This document shows positions 63,421 through 64,000 of a stretch of DNA of 64,000 bases, piece after piece (positions within the stretch are counted from its first letter, which is position 1; the number at the start of each line of letters is the position of its first letter). This stretch comes from Agathobacter sp. (lineage in GTDB: Bacteria; Bacillota; Clostridia; Lachnospirales; Lachnospiraceae), in contig JALEKN010000045.1 of NCBI GenBank assembly GCA_022769125.1, forward strand, positions 1 through 64,000, given 5' to 3'. The position numbers and the translations under genes are program-made. A model generated the notes under the pieces. The model saw nothing but the letters and a program-made list of their open reading frames with translations, did not search any database and was not told the DNA's origin.

Positions 63421-64000
63421 TTAGGAATACAGCTTCATAGCTTCCACACAGTTCTTCATAAGCATGGCGATCGTCATCGGTCCAACACCACCAGGTACCG
63501 GAGTGATCGCGCTTGTGTGTCCGGCAACATCTTCATAGTCCACATCACCGCACAATTTGTTATCCTCACCGCGATGAATTCCAACATCAATTACAACTGC
63601 GCCTTCCTTCACATATTCGTGGTTGATAAATCTTGGCTTTCCGATTGCAACAATCAGGATATCCGCCTCTTTGCAGATCTCCTTCAGGTTCTTTGTGTGT
63701 GAATGACATACCGTGACTGTCGCATTCTCACGCAGCATCAGAAGTGCCATCGGCTTTCCGACAATATTGCTTCTGCCTACAACAACACAATGTTTTCCGT
63801 CGATTGTAATATTGCTTCTATGAAGAAGTTCAATAATTCCTGCCGGTGTGCAGGATACAAATCCCTGCTGTCCAATTACAAGCGCACCCACGTTTTGCGG
63901 ATGAAAACCATCCACATCCTTATGTGGTGAGATTGCCTTTATGATATGATCCTCGCAGATATGTTTCGGCAAAGGAAGCTGGCAAAGGATTCCATGTACC
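63421..64000 (-). CDS. folD: FolD methylenetetrahydrofolate dehydrogenase/cyclohydrolase (C-terminal part)
   Basis: FolD interconverts 5,10-methylene-, methenyl- and 10-formyl-tetrahydrofolate for purine and thymidylate synthesis. The right end of the window cuts the N-terminus; about 193 codons remain, starting inside [17 protein letters not shown]-binding [13 protein letters not shown] and C-terminal [15 protein letters not shown] are conserved. The catalytic Lys domain lies beyond the window. Confidence 0.95.
   Translation of the reverse strand, partial: VHGILCQLPLPKHICEDHIIKAISPHKDVDGFHPQNVGALVIGQQGFVSCTPAGIIELLHRSNITIDGKHCVVVGRSNIVGKPMALLMLRENATVTVCHSHTKNLKEICKEADILIVAIGKPRFINHEYVKEGAVVIDVGIHRGEDNKLCGDVDYEDVAGHTSAITPVPGGVGPMTIAMLMKNCVEAMKLYS

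Overview
The window is a dense chromosomal segment (about 41% G+C by eye, few gaps, many 4-bp ATGA gene overlaps) from a Clostridia-type Firmicute. Gene order and protein sequences point to the Lachnospiraceae (Roseburia/Agathobacter/Eubacterium-like). Indicators are the rsmD-coaD-ylbJ group, the radical-SAM pair next to an RNase E/G and rplU-prp-rpmA, an L27 with a Prp-cleavable N-terminus, mutS-mutL-miaA, mreBCD-mrdA-minDE-rodA, and yqfC-yqfD-phoH-ybeY. Sporulation-associated genes (ylbJ-like, yqfC, yqfD, a SpoVB-like flippase) suggest a spore-forming lineage. I see no prophage, insertion sequence, CRISPR array, rRNA or tRNA.

Layout: 1-2888 (+) 3' part of rimO, pgsA, rsmD, coaD and a coiled-coil protein. 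2862-3773 (-) ylbJ-like. 3804-9563 (+) pepD, two pseudouridine synthases, a YgiQ-type radical SAM protein and recU. 9568-14754 (+) a histidine operon (hisZ-G-D-B and a HisF-like/HisI/HisE fusion) behind a consensus promoter. 14780-22922 (+) TIGR03960/TIGR03936-type radical SAM pair, RNase E/G, rplU-prp-rpmA, obg, yhbY, nadD (interrupted by TAG), yqeK, rsfS. 23065-24234 divergent lexA and a YneA-like SOS division inhibitor sharing three LexA boxes. 24323-27439 plsC, a Xer-type recombinase, a TtcA-like enzyme and dtd. 27440-29145 a 402-bp gene-free stretch with two strong hairpins, a cytidylate-kinase-like gene and a broken YczE-type membrane gene.

29260-60850 is almost entirely on the minus strand: rluD, lspA, sepF-yggS-HlyD-like; a cell-shape/division block (dacF-like, mgsA-like, rodA, minE, minD, mrdA, mreD, mreC, mreB, radC); aluminium-resistance PLP enzyme, miaA, mutL, mutS and two flavoproteins; then a BofC-like protein, flippase, ybeY, a degenerate PgpH-like protein, phoH, yqfD, yqfC and rlmH. 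60905-64000 holds a small membrane protein, xpt, a zinc-ribbon/TPR/chitobiase-like membrane protein and the C-terminal part of folD.

This is largely core genome, not an accessory island. The most unusual items are enzymes that keep a fold but have lost known catalytic residues: the HisF-like domain fused to HisIE (both catalytic Asp lost), a methylglyoxal-synthase-like protein with Asp to Ser inside the cell-shape operon, and a PgpH-like membrane protein whose HD motif is YR. Others are an in-frame TAG in nadD, a minDE pair without minC, a PBP2 with a roughly 230-residue insertion, and a 16-bp perfect stem enclosing the start codon of the BofC-like gene.
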